Translations under genes and position numbers: made by a program | Assembly (NCBI GenBank): GCA_027621895.1 | Contig: JAQCAK010000088.1 | Coordinates: 1 to 7,161 of the forward strand | Source: Pseudomonadota bacterium | GTDB lineage: Bacteria; Pseudomonadota; Gammaproteobacteria; Pseudomonadales; Azotimanducaceae | DNA: 7,161 nucleotides | Direction: 5' to 3' | Notes under the pieces: generated by a model | Told to the model about the DNA's origin: nothing | The model's input: only the letters and a program-made list of their open reading frames with translations | Database searches by the model: none | In this document: positions 1-6,150 of the stretch, one piece after another | Layout of the letters: each line of letters starts with the position of its first letter | How positions within the stretch are numbered: the stretch's first letter is position 1

Positions 1-25
1 CCGTATCAGCGTAGAAACAGAGAAG

Positions 26-55
26 CCTGGCCACATAAAAACTACTGTGGCCAGG
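26..55 (-). terminator. Perfect hairpin after the Rieske operon, probable terminator
   Basis: CCTGGCCACA (26-35) and TGTGGCCAGG (46-55) are perfect 10-nt inverted repeats around a 10-nt loop. The hairpin begins 17 nt past the TAG stop of the EthD-like gene on the minus strand. Read on the minus strand it is followed by pyrimidine-rich CTTCTCTGTTTCT rather than a clean T run, so it may be a weak intrinsic terminator or a 3'-end stabilising hairpin. Its position and perfect GC-rich stem are seen directly; the terminator role is inferred. Confidence 0.6.
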
Positions 56-71
56 GATCAGGCAGAGACGG

Positions 72-458
72 CTACTTTTTAGCCGCAGGCCCTTCGAAGG
101 TTTTCAGCTCTTCATACCAGCCGGAGCCATTAATCTTCATTGGAATACTGCCGCCGTGTTTCTCCATCGTGGCAAGATGTGTTCGCCGTCCTTCCCATGC
201 CTCGCTATCAGCCTGCCACGCATTCAGCACTTTCTCAGCCTCCTCATAAGAAGGGGCTTCAACTTCATAAAGCGACAGATAGCCGGACTTCGTTTCGAGG
301 TCCAGATGCGGACCAGCCAGCTTGTAGACCGTACCCCGAACAAAGATGGGGCACCGGGTCGTGTCCTCAATATGCTGATCAATGAACCATTCATCGAAAG
401 CTGCCTGATTTTCATCAGACAGCGGTTCGCACAGGCCTATCAGAACGAAGCGCGGCAT
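72..458 (-). CDS. EthD-like / dimeric alpha-beta barrel small protein
   Basis: A 128-residue soluble protein with no signal peptide or membrane segment. The layout is that of a small ferredoxin-like (dimeric alpha-beta barrel) fold: a first strand RFVLIGLCEP (3-12), a helix with FDEWFIDQHIED (21-32), a strand around FVRGTVYKLA (39-48), then YLSLYEVE (60-67) and the helix YEEAEKVLNAW (71-81). The Trp24...His29 pattern followed by a Pro and a strand resembles EthD-type and related proteins, some of which are encoded beside P450 or aromatic-degradation genes (EthD in the ethyl tert-butyl ether P450 cluster is the known parallel). Its ATG overlaps the TGA of the upstream gene by one base (TGATG) and has no good Shine-Dalgarno, so translation is probably coupled. 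It is the last gene of the minus-strand group. The fold assignment is from pattern recognition; the function is unknown and could be an accessory role or removal of a product. Confidence 0.8.
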   Translation of the reverse strand: MPRFVLIGLCEPLSDENQAAFDEWFIDQHIEDTTRCPIFVRGTVYKLAGPHLDLETKSGYLSLYEVEAPSYEEAEKVLNAWQADSEAWEGRRTHLATMEKHGGSIPMKINGSGWYEELKTFEGPAAKK

Positions 459-712
459 CAGCTGAGATGCGAGACTGGTGCTGGTTCACCGGCATCTCGC
501 CCTGCAATACGGGAAGTAGAAAGCTGGGTATCAGGGTCTGGAACGTTGTTGACCCAATTACACACCTGGGGGTCAGCTTCCCTGATCTCACCTGATAGAT
601 GGATTCCCTCAGCGGTAAAAATACCCACTTTGCCGCCTTTACTGACGCGGATATTGCCGTCGTCCATGCGTTCGTAGAGGGCTTCTGTATCAAAAGGATG
701 TGTCAAACTCAT
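458..712 (-). CDS. Conserved-looking small hypothetical protein, 84 residues
   Basis: I do not recognise a family. The protein is short, acidic and soluble, with no cysteine cluster: one Cys lies in QVCNWVNNVPDPD. The stretch DGNIRVSKGGKVGIFTAEG suggests a small beta-rich fold, and the C-terminal 25 residues look disordered (Ser, Gly, Pro and Ala rich). The ATG at 712 is preferred because it lies 1 nt after the Rieske TAA and has AGGTG about 6 nt upstream. A GTG at 721 would give 87 residues overlapping the Rieske gene, but that GTG is part of this Shine-Dalgarno. The stop overlaps the next gene's start. Being wedged between a Rieske alpha subunit and an EthD-like gene with coupled spacing suggests a role tied to that oxygenase, such as assembly, a small subunit or substrate handling. 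It is far too short to be a normal beta subunit (about 160-180 residues). Confidence 0.7.
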   Translation of the reverse strand: MSLTHPFDTEALYERMDDGNIRVSKGGKVGIFTAEGIHLSGEIREADPQVCNWVNNVPDPDTQLSTSRIAGRDAGEPAPVSHLS

Positions 713-713
713 G

Positions 714-2066
714 TTATTCACCTACCCATTCAGTCAGTTTCTGATGCAACCAGCGAACCTTCGATTCCTGGTAAGCAGACAGTGTAACGCCAGGCTTGTA
801 GGTTGACTCAAGCCCCATCTGAACCTTCGGCATATTGAAGACATCCTGATCAAAGACCCTGCCCAGGAAGCCCAGAGCTGAAGACCACTTCTCGTCATCA
901 CCCAGCCAGTGGATCGGCGCTGCCGGCGGTCTCTCACCCTGAAACGGCATGAGCTGATAGCATTCCATGATGCAGGTTCGATGGTCATCACCATTGGGCC
1001 TGAAACGGTACACGATCTTGTTAAATGCGCCCCAGGGATGGAAGTTCGGCCACTGCGTATAATCAATGGAATCGACAATTTCTGCGTCGCAGTACTCATC
1101 GACTCGATCACCAGCATGAGCCCTTAAACCCTCACGGCTCATCATCGCCAGAAATGCGCGTGCGTTCATGCCTTCCGGGATAGCAACCTCTGCTTCCGGT
1201 GGCAGGTCCATCATGGCGCGAAGAATATCTTCATCGCCAAGTTCATAGTCGAGCAGCGGACTCGGAGTGCCACCCGGCGTAATCACCCGTGCACAGTTTT
1301 CCCAGACATCCACCTGGCTGTTGACGTCTCCGAGGCTGCGCATGATCTGAGGGTGTGTACCATTAACATGGTACGCCTCACAGAAAGCTTCCTGTGCGAT
1401 CTTCCAGTTACAGGGCAGCTTGCGGGCAACATGCGCCTGTACATACAGAGAACCGAGATCCCATCGCTCAAACTGATCGGCCAGATCTTTAATGAAAGGT
1501 TCAAAGGGCTCACAGTCCTGGTCGGGATTAATAAATACAAACCCGGCCCAGGTGGCGACAGGAATCTCCGGTAGTGCAAATTCCTCATCCTTGATTTGCG
1601 GGAAATCCCATCTGGCAGGTATATCTTTCAGACAGCCATCGAGATTCCAGGCAAAGCCGTGAAATGCACAGCGGATTTCCGAGGCATGACCATCGAACTC
1701 TTTCAACATACGGCCGCGGTGCAGGCAGGCATTCGGATAGGCTTTAATGGACCGATCTTCCTGTCGGACAATCAGAAATGAAATGCCGGCAATGTCGTAA
1801 CGCAGATGGTCTCCAGGATCAGGGATTTCTTCTTCACGACAGGCAAATTGCCAGACCTTCATCCAAAGATTCCTGACTTCCTTTTCGTGATACTCCCGGG
1901 TGGTATAACGATCCTTGGAAAATTCATTCAGCCCAACGTCTTTCGGGGACTGCAGACGTAGAACCTCCGGCACCTCGTGCGTGTCCTGGTCCAGCAAGTC
2001 CTGGTAAGTCAACCCAGGTGACCGCGGCATTGTTGCTGGATCCAGGTCTTTAAACATCTCTGCCAC
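714..2066 (-). CDS. Rieske non-heme iron oxygenase, alpha (large) subunit
   Basis: A 450-residue terminal oxygenase of the ring-hydroxylating type. It takes electrons from a ferredoxin or reductase through a Rieske [2Fe-2S] centre to a mononuclear Fe(II) site that activates O2. The Rieske ligands are visible as CLH (Cys114, His116) and CAFH (Cys133, His136). The catalytic domain has NWKIAQEAFCEAYHVNGTH with His233 and His238 as iron ligands and Glu230 at the electron-relay position. The third ligand is probably Asp408 in FDQDVFN, by comparison with the FEQDD segment of naphthalene dioxygenase. QWPNFHPWG (338-346) is also typical of the family. The length is normal for an alpha subunit. The start is a GTG preceded by GAGGG 7 nt upstream; an ATG three codons in is an alternative. 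The preceding 175-nt spacer may hold its own promoter. The substrate cannot be read from sequence. No beta subunit or reductase gene is nearby, so an alpha-only oligomer is likely. Confidence 0.95.
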   Translation of the reverse strand: MAEMFKDLDPATMPRSPGLTYQDLLDQDTHEVPEVLRLQSPKDVGLNEFSKDRYTTREYHEKEVRNLWMKVWQFACREEEIPDPGDHLRYDIAGISFLIVRQEDRSIKAYPNACLHRGRMLKEFDGHASEIRCAFHGFAWNLDGCLKDIPARWDFPQIKDEEFALPEIPVATWAGFVFINPDQDCEPFEPFIKDLADQFERWDLGSLYVQAHVARKLPCNWKIAQEAFCEAYHVNGTHPQIMRSLGDVNSQVDVWENCARVITPGGTPSPLLDYELGDEDILRAMMDLPPEAEVAIPEGMNARAFLAMMSREGLRAHAGDRVDEYCDAEIVDSIDYTQWPNFHPWGAFNKIVYRFRPNGDDHRTCIMECYQLMPFQGERPPAAPIHWLGDDEKWSSALGFLGRVFDQDVFNMPKVQMGLESTYKPGVTLSAYQESKVRWLHQKLTEWVGE

Positions 2067-2120
2067 TATCGTTCCCTCTTTATTATTCGGTTTATGGAAA
2101 TCGCTTTACGCTTCTGCTTG

Positions 2121-2149
2121 ATTGTCTATCCCTGTTGCCCGGGAATCAA
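2121..2149 (-). promoter_or_regulatory. Candidate promoter for the Rieske gene
   Basis: On the minus strand, TTGATT (2149-2144) and GACAAT (2126-2121) match the sigma-70 -35 and -10 boxes at 4 of 6 positions each, with an optimal 17-nt spacer. A start near 2114 would give a leader of about 48 nt before the GTG at 2066. An inverted repeat overlaps the -35 and the spacer, which is a common repressor arrangement. The match was made by eye and is moderate only. Confidence 0.35.
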
Positions 2150-2151
2150 CA
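2133..2151. promoter_or_regulatory. Inverted repeat TGTTG-N9-CAACA, candidate operator
   Basis: Perfect 5-bp arms TGTTG (2133-2137) and CAACA (2147-2151) flank a 9-nt GC-rich centre, for a 19-bp dyad. It lies between the TetR gene and the Rieske gene and covers the candidate -35 box. The size fits a TetR-family site. Short arms mean chance is possible, so binding by the local TetR protein is inference. Confidence 0.3.
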
Positions 2152-2241
2152 TCCATGGTTTCGGATCCAATCTCTCGTTCGATGTCCTGGTAGCAAATTT
2201 CATCTGTCGCCCTGAGAGACGGGGGGTACAAGGATATCTAC

Positions 2242-2892
2242 TCATGATTGATCCAGCAGTTCCTGATACAGCGCATCCAGGCCTGCGCGCGCGTCACCCT
2301 GCGTTGCTGGCAATAACAGCCCAATGAAATTGATCTGCAGCGTATGCTCAAATTCCTGCAGATGAACAAGCCCCTTGTTCCAAAGCAGAAAAGAAGACCA
2401 GTACAAGCCCAGTAAAGCAGTGGCAAGTTGGTCGGTATCAACTCGCAGGTCCAGTTGACCTGTATCGCGCATACGAAGCAGCGAATCGTGTATTTCCTGT
2501 TTTGTATTCGCGAGAAGCACTTCGATCAGCGCATCGCCCGATCCAGCTCGAAGCATGGCCGCTGTGATCGCTTCTGCATAGGCCGGTGCTGTTCTGGCCT
2601 TCCAGGCGCCATTCTGGACCATCTTGATCAAATACTTCCAGCCAGGCCCGTCAGATTCAGCCGACACCCGAACAACATTTTCAGCGAGCAGTTCACGCAA
2701 TGCTTCAAGGACAAGCTGGTCTTTCGTGTTGTAAAGGTTGTAGAGCGTTGTCGGTGAAACACCAGCGCGCTCGGCCACCTGAATCATGACCATTCCGTCA
2801 TAGCCCTGATCCGCCACCAGTTCCCTTGCCGCGGCAAGAATCCGCTGCCGCCTGTCTTCCTGCCGAGGAGTGAGCTTGCGGAGATTCGTCAT
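2242..2892 (-). CDS. TetR/AcrR-family transcriptional regulator
   Basis: A 216-residue one-component regulator. The N-terminal DNA-binding domain covers about residues 12-60: helix 1 RQRILAAARELVADQGYDG (16-33, approximately), then the helix-turn-helix VAERAGVSPTTLYNLYNTK (39-57), which is the standard TetR signature. The rest (about 61-216) is a helical ligand-binding and dimerisation domain with an aromatic hydrophobic stretch GLYWSSFLLW that would suit a hydrophobic inducer. It starts 11 nt after the ferredoxin stop and is therefore probably cotranscribed with it; the Shine-Dalgarno is weak (AGGT). Being encoded inside a two-way oxygenase cluster makes it the likely local repressor acting on the 3204-3341 divergent region and perhaps on the Rieske promoter. 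Family assignment is firm; target and inducer are inferred. Confidence 0.93.
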   Translation of the reverse strand: MTNLRKLTPRQEDRRQRILAAARELVADQGYDGMVMIQVAERAGVSPTTLYNLYNTKDQLVLEALRELLAENVVRVSAESDGPGWKYLIKMVQNGAWKARTAPAYAEAITAAMLRAGSGDALIEVLLANTKQEIHDSLLRMRDTGQLDLRVDTDQLATALLGLYWSSFLLWNKGLVHLQEFEHTLQINFIGLLLPATQGDARAGLDALYQELLDQS

Positions 2893-2903
2893 CAGGACCT
2901 ACT

Positions 2904-3203
2904 CTATGAAATTGATGGGCTACTCTCGAGAAACGAGTCTATTTTGGCGCGCGCTGCATCCTTGTCTTCAAACCACAGAGCATTGATCTCGGTAAACACG
3001 GCAGATTCGTGCGGTACAGCACTGCCCTCAAATATGGCACCTACCGGACAGGCAGATTCGCAGACGCCACAATCGATACAGTCATTAGGCTCGATGTAGC
3101 ACATGCGGTCATCGTCCTCAATAAAAATGCAGTCCACAGGGCACACTTCGATGCAGGACTTATCCATTACATCGATGCAGGCATTGGCTATCACGAATGT
3201 CAT
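2904..3203 (-). CDS. 7Fe ferredoxin, [3Fe-4S][4Fe-4S] type (FdxA/Azotobacter FdI-like)
   Basis: A 99-residue cytoplasmic electron carrier. The cysteine pattern matches the Azotobacter FdI/FdxA family: Cys9, Cys17 and Cys52 would bind the [3Fe-4S] cluster, and Cys21, Cys42, Cys45 and Cys48 the [4Fe-4S] cluster. The key motifs are CIEVCPVDC (17-25) and CIDCGVCESACP (42-53). Cys25 corresponds to the free Cys24 of FdI, and Cys35 is an additional cysteine. The N-terminal start TFVIANACIDV fits the family start, and GGAGAA lies upstream of the ATG at a longish spacing. It is the first gene of the minus-strand group and diverges from the P450 genes across 138 nt. Ferredoxins next to P450s or Rieske oxygenases usually feed them, so a redox-partner role is likely. 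Which oxygenase it serves cannot be told from sequence, and a housekeeping FdxA function is less likely given the context. Confidence 0.93.
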   Translation of the reverse strand: MTFVIANACIDVMDKSCIEVCPVDCIFIEDDDRMCYIEPNDCIDCGVCESACPVGAIFEGSAVPHESAVFTEINALWFEDKDAARAKIDSFLESSPSIS

Positions 3204-3341
3204 TTTTGACCGTTCTCCGGCGGTGCAACAGGCATACAGAGGGAGTAGTCTAAATGAGATTTTTGTACTTGACTACAGTTTTGCAGGAAGCCACATTTCA
3301 GCTCTAACGAACTGTATTCGGCGACCATTCCGGAGGAAACG
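3204..3341. promoter_or_regulatory. Divergent control region between ferredoxin and first P450
   Basis: These 138 nt separate the ferredoxin start (minus strand) from the first P450 start (plus strand), so both promoters should lie here. It is AT-richer in the middle than the flanking genes. I see TTGACT (3269-3274) as a possible plus-strand -35, but no convincing -10 at the right spacing. The P450 has a strong GGAGG at 3332-3336, 5 nt before its ATG. The region also carries the inverted repeat at 3245-3276 and a motif shared with the Rieske upstream region at 3225-3238. Confidence 0.6.
3245..3276. promoter_or_regulatory. Inverted repeat GTAGTC-N20-GACTAC, candidate operator
   Basis: Perfect 6-bp arms GTAGTC (3245-3250) and GACTAC (3271-3276) are separated by an AT-rich 20 nt. 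Allowing a 1-nt slip, the arms extend imperfectly (GTAGTCTAAAT against GTAGTCAAGT). It sits in the middle of the divergent region, where a regulator could control both sides. Binding by the neighbouring TetR protein is inferred from position only. Confidence 0.4.
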
Positions 3342-4772
3342 ATGAGTACCTTATATAGCTTCATGTCAGCCATGGCAGACGCAGCCGAAGAAGATTTCAG
3401 TTCACCGCGCGAATTTCCCCTGATGCCCATTGGTGAAGCTTGTGACATGGGAACGGCAGAAGACGGGACGCCGTTGATTGATCCCCGCATTTTCGACTCT
3501 CCTGAATTTTTTCGTAACCCGTATCCCTACTATCGGATCCTGCGAGATCACTACCCCGTGTTCCATGACAAGTTGCACAACTGCTACTACGTCACCCGCT
3601 ACGATGACATTACCGAATGCTATTTCGACGATGAAGGATTCAACACAATCCCCAAGGGGTCATCCAATGGTGTACTTGGTAACACCCAGCTTGAGCTGTC
3701 AGGTGTCGAGCATCGCCGCCGCCGTAACCTTTATGGACAGCATCTTGTTGGTCAGTCCCTGAACAATCGCATTCCTGCCATCGAGCGTCTCGCCAATGAA
3801 ATGATCGATGACTGGGACGAGTTGGCCAGACAGGGTTCCGATTGGGTCCAGGACAAGGATGGCAAGCGCATCATCGAACTGGGCGCTGCATTCGCCAACG
3901 AGTTCCCAATCCGGGTTGTTTGCGAGGTGCTGGGCTTTCCGAAGGAAGCCCAATCGCAATTCTACTACTGGTATAACTCAATGATGACTGGCCTGGGCGG
4001 CTCAGAAACCCACAAGCTGGGTGTGGAAGCCCGCCAGGATCTCGAGGACTACATCGCCGGGATTGTCGAAGAACGCCGCAAGAATCCTACTTATCTGTAT
4101 GACACAGACGGCAACCCGATCAGTAAGGACATCATCAGCAAGCTTTGTGAAACCAGGGTCGATGGCGACTTCCTGTCAACGGAAGAAATCACGTCCAACA
4201 TTGCACTGGTTGTTGGCGGCGGCGGTGAAACAACCCGCGGCGCCATTTTAAACATGTGGACGATGCTGCTGCGGCACCAGGATCAATACAAGGAAGTCGT
4301 TGCAGACGGCGATAAATGGGATCTGGCCTTCCACGAAACACTTCGATACGCGTCCCCGATTGGAGGTCAACCACGCCACAACACTTTTGACGTCGAAATG
4401 CACGGCGTGAGGGTGCCCGCGGGATCCCTGATGCAGATGGTCGATTTTTCGGCCAATCATGACGAACGCATTTTCAAGGACCCTGAAACATTCAATATCT
4501 TCCGGGATGACCTGTACGCCGGAAAGTTACTCCGCTCCGGTTATCGCAAGGAAGGCAAATGCTCGCATATGGCATTTGGGGTAGGACCACACCTTTGCCC
4601 GGGTGCATGGATCTCTCACCAGGAGGCTGTTGTTGGCTCAAAAGTGTTACTGGCCCGCATGAACAACCCACGCATCGTTGAGGAAAAGATGCCCAGGGAC
4701 ATTGATGGCAAAAGCCCATTGCCTGTCAGCATCATGTCAGTCAGACAGTGCTGGTTGGAATACGATCTCTAA
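3342..4772 (+). CDS. Cytochrome P450 (first of three), catalytically complete
   Basis: A 476-residue soluble bacterial P450 monooxygenase with no membrane anchor. All signature elements are present: helix C EHRRRR (123-128), I-helix oxygen-activation motif GGGGETT (292-298), K-helix ETLR (332-335), and the heme loop FGVGPHLCPG (412-421) with Cys419 as the thiolate ligand. From LIDPRIFDSPEFFRNPYPYY onward the N-terminal part aligns by eye with the third P450 in this window, so the two are paralogues. This one has roughly 45 extra N-terminal residues. The start is well supported by GGAGG 5 nt upstream. It needs an outside electron donor, and the ferredoxin encoded divergently is the obvious candidate. 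The stop is TAA, with the second P450-like gene beginning 14 nt later or overlapping it. The substrate is unknown; the cluster context suggests a hydrophobic catabolic substrate. Confidence 0.96.
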   Translation: MSTLYSFMSAMADAAEEDFSSPREFPLMPIGEACDMGTAEDGTPLIDPRIFDSPEFFRNPYPYYRILRDHYPVFHDKLHNCYYVTRYDDITECYFDDEGFNTIPKGSSNGVLGNTQLELSGVEHRRRRNLYGQHLVGQSLNNRIPAIERLANEMIDDWDELARQGSDWVQDKDGKRIIELGAAFANEFPIRVVCEVLGFPKEAQSQFYYWYNSMMTGLGGSETHKLGVEARQDLEDYIAGIVEERRKNPTYLYDTDGNPISKDIISKLCETRVDGDFLSTEEITSNIALVVGGGGETTRGAILNMWTMLLRHQDQYKEVVADGDKWDLAFHETLRYASPIGGQPRHNTFDVEMHGVRVPAGSLMQMVDFSANHDERIFKDPETFNIFRDDLYAGKLLRSGYRKEGKCSHMAFGVGPHLCPGAWISHQEAVVGSKVLLARMNNPRIVEEKMPRDIDGKSPLPVSIMSVRQCWLEYDL

Positions 4773-4786
4773 ACGGAAAAATTAAA

Positions 4787-6127
4787 GTGGCATCAGTATC
4801 GTTAGAAAAAGAAGCATCCGTCGCCGGTCGCAACGGGGTCATCATCAGAAAACGTGAGTACGACGAAGGCAAACCAGGTTTTCGTACCTATGAGGTCTAT
4901 CAGCGTGAGCGCGTCGGTGAAAGTACAGAAAAGATCAAACCGATCCAGCTGGTGTCCGATGACTACAGGCGTGACCCTTACCCTCTTATGGAGATCCTGC
5001 GGGAGAATTATCCATGTTATCGGGACTGGCTGGAAAACAGCTTCTGGATTACCCGATACAATGATGTGACGTCCATCTTTACGGATGACGCAAATTTCGA
5101 AACCCGGCCCAAAACCTGGTACTACGGTCTGAACGATGCAGGTCGTGATCTGCGCAACGAACTATCAGTACTGGCCGCAGAGGAAGCATGCATAGACAGA
5201 TCCGCTGAAGAGATCGCCGTAAAACTCGCTGGCCAGTTGGCGAGCCGCGGTGAAGCAGACCTTGCCACCGGTTTTGCGGCAAGGTTTGCCGTTCAAATGA
5301 CCGCAAGCTGCTATGGGATACCCGATGCAGATATCGACAGCTTCGCTACTGCTTACTGGCGCATGCAGCGAGGAACATCATGGAAGCCACGACTCCAGGC
5401 AGATGGCCTGGCCGCGATGCAGGAACTGGTTCGCTATTTTGAGCCCATTGTTGCGGAGCGACAATCATCGCCGGGCGACGATATGGTATCCGCCATGGTG
5501 CAACTCGATCAGCCGGCCAGCGCCCGGGACGTCGTCGTGACGCTGCTTGAAGGCGACCACGAAACACTGCACGGTGCCCTGGCGAACCTGTGGTTTCTGC
5601 TGCTCACGCATCCAGGGGAATTCGAAAAAGCGCGATCAGAACGACGCTTGATGAAACTCGCCTACCTGGAAACACTCCGACATTCGACACCGGTTGTTTC
5701 GGCTCACAGATTCGCACGGCATGAAGTCGAGCGATTCGGTCGTCTGTTGCCGGAAGGCGCCAGAATTGTCTGCAGTGCCGCCGCAGCGAACCGAGATCCG
5801 CGTGTTTTCAGGGACCCGAGCACTTTCATCGTCGACAGGAAAGATATGTGCCAGCGAGAACCACGCGGGCAATATAGAGCAGACGGGCTCGCCACCGGCA
5901 TCGCCTTTGGTCTTGGCAAGCCATCTGTTCATCCGGCTGTACCTGAAGACAGGCCGCGATCCCGCTATGCCATCACCAGGGATACCGCAGTCACTGCTAG
6001 CGAAGCGCTCGTCGCACACCTGGACAACATCGAGATCGCTAAAGGTGCGTCACCAGTGCTTACCAGCCTGACGGTGGGCGAGATGCACACCTGCTGGCGT
6101 CTACCGGTCACTTACAAGAAAAAATAA
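4787..6127 (+). CDS. P450-fold protein lacking the heme-ligating cysteine
   Basis: A 446-residue P450 homologue from the GTG at 4787. A GTG at 4748 would give 459 residues and overlap the previous gene by 25 nt; 4787 is preferred because it follows that stop and has GGA upstream, though weakly. There is no ATG before the conserved PYPLMEIL segment. The fold is clear: DDYRRDPYPLMEILRENYP and SFWITRYNDV near the N-terminus, K-helix ETLR (295-298), and NRDPRVFRDPSTF before the heme region. The heme loop reads FGLGKPSVHP (374-383): the Cys position is Val381 (codon 5927-5929), the preceding His is Pro, and the following Gly is Pro. The helix-C EHRR motif is not recognisable, the preceding B-C region is about 16 residues shorter than in the third P450, and the I-helix reads EGDHETLHG. 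The frame is open throughout, so this is not simple decay. Known Cys-less P450 relatives such as EryCII and DesVIII act as helper proteins for glycosyltransferases; here a helper or scaffold role for the flanking P450s is inference. Confidence 0.88.
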   Translation: MASVSLEKEASVAGRNGVIIRKREYDEGKPGFRTYEVYQRERVGESTEKIKPIQLVSDDYRRDPYPLMEILRENYPCYRDWLENSFWITRYNDVTSIFTDDANFETRPKTWYYGLNDAGRDLRNELSVLAAEEACIDRSAEEIAVKLAGQLASRGEADLATGFAARFAVQMTASCYGIPDADIDSFATAYWRMQRGTSWKPRLQADGLAAMQELVRYFEPIVAERQSSPGDDMVSAMVQLDQPASARDVVVTLLEGDHETLHGALANLWFLLLTHPGEFEKARSERRLMKLAYLETLRHSTPVVSAHRFARHEVERFGRLLPEGARIVCSAAAANRDPRVFRDPSTFIVDRKDMCQREPRGQYRADGLATGIAFGLGKPSVHPAVPEDRPRSRYAITRDTAVTASEALVAHLDNIEIAKGASPVLTSLTVGEMHTCWRLPVTYKKK

Positions 6128-6150
6128 AATCACGCGTTCGGAGGGATGAC

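Noticed and set aside
156..677. Plus-strand open frame of 173 codons antisense to the small genes
   Set aside because: It spans two translationally coupled minus-strand genes, has no family features in its translation and no convincing ribosome binding site; it is a shadow frame.
2067..2241. A small gene or riboswitch in the spacer between the TetR and Rieske genes
   Set aside because: No frame has a good start and ribosome binding site, and no recognisable conserved RNA fold is seen; only the promoter candidate and dyad were kept.
3269..3308. A defined sigma-70 promoter for the P450 operon (TTGACT with a downstream -10, or TTGCAG with TCTAAC)
   Set aside because: TTGACT has no acceptable -10 at 16-18 nt, and the TTGCAG/TCTAAC pair matches poorly at the -35 and would start transcription almost at the Shine-Dalgarno. 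Only the region as a whole is reported.
4748..4786. GTG at 4748 as the start of the Cys-less P450
   Set aside because: It would lie inside the previous gene and add 13 residues without P450 similarity; the GTG at 4787, 14 nt after the previous stop, is a better fit. It cannot be fully excluded.
5636..6071. A frameshift that hides a normal heme-cysteine loop in the second P450
   Set aside because: The other forward frames across this stretch contain no FGxGxHxCxG-like motif, and the original frame continues in register to a plausible P450 C-terminus ending CWRLPV, so a simple indel does not explain the missing Cys.
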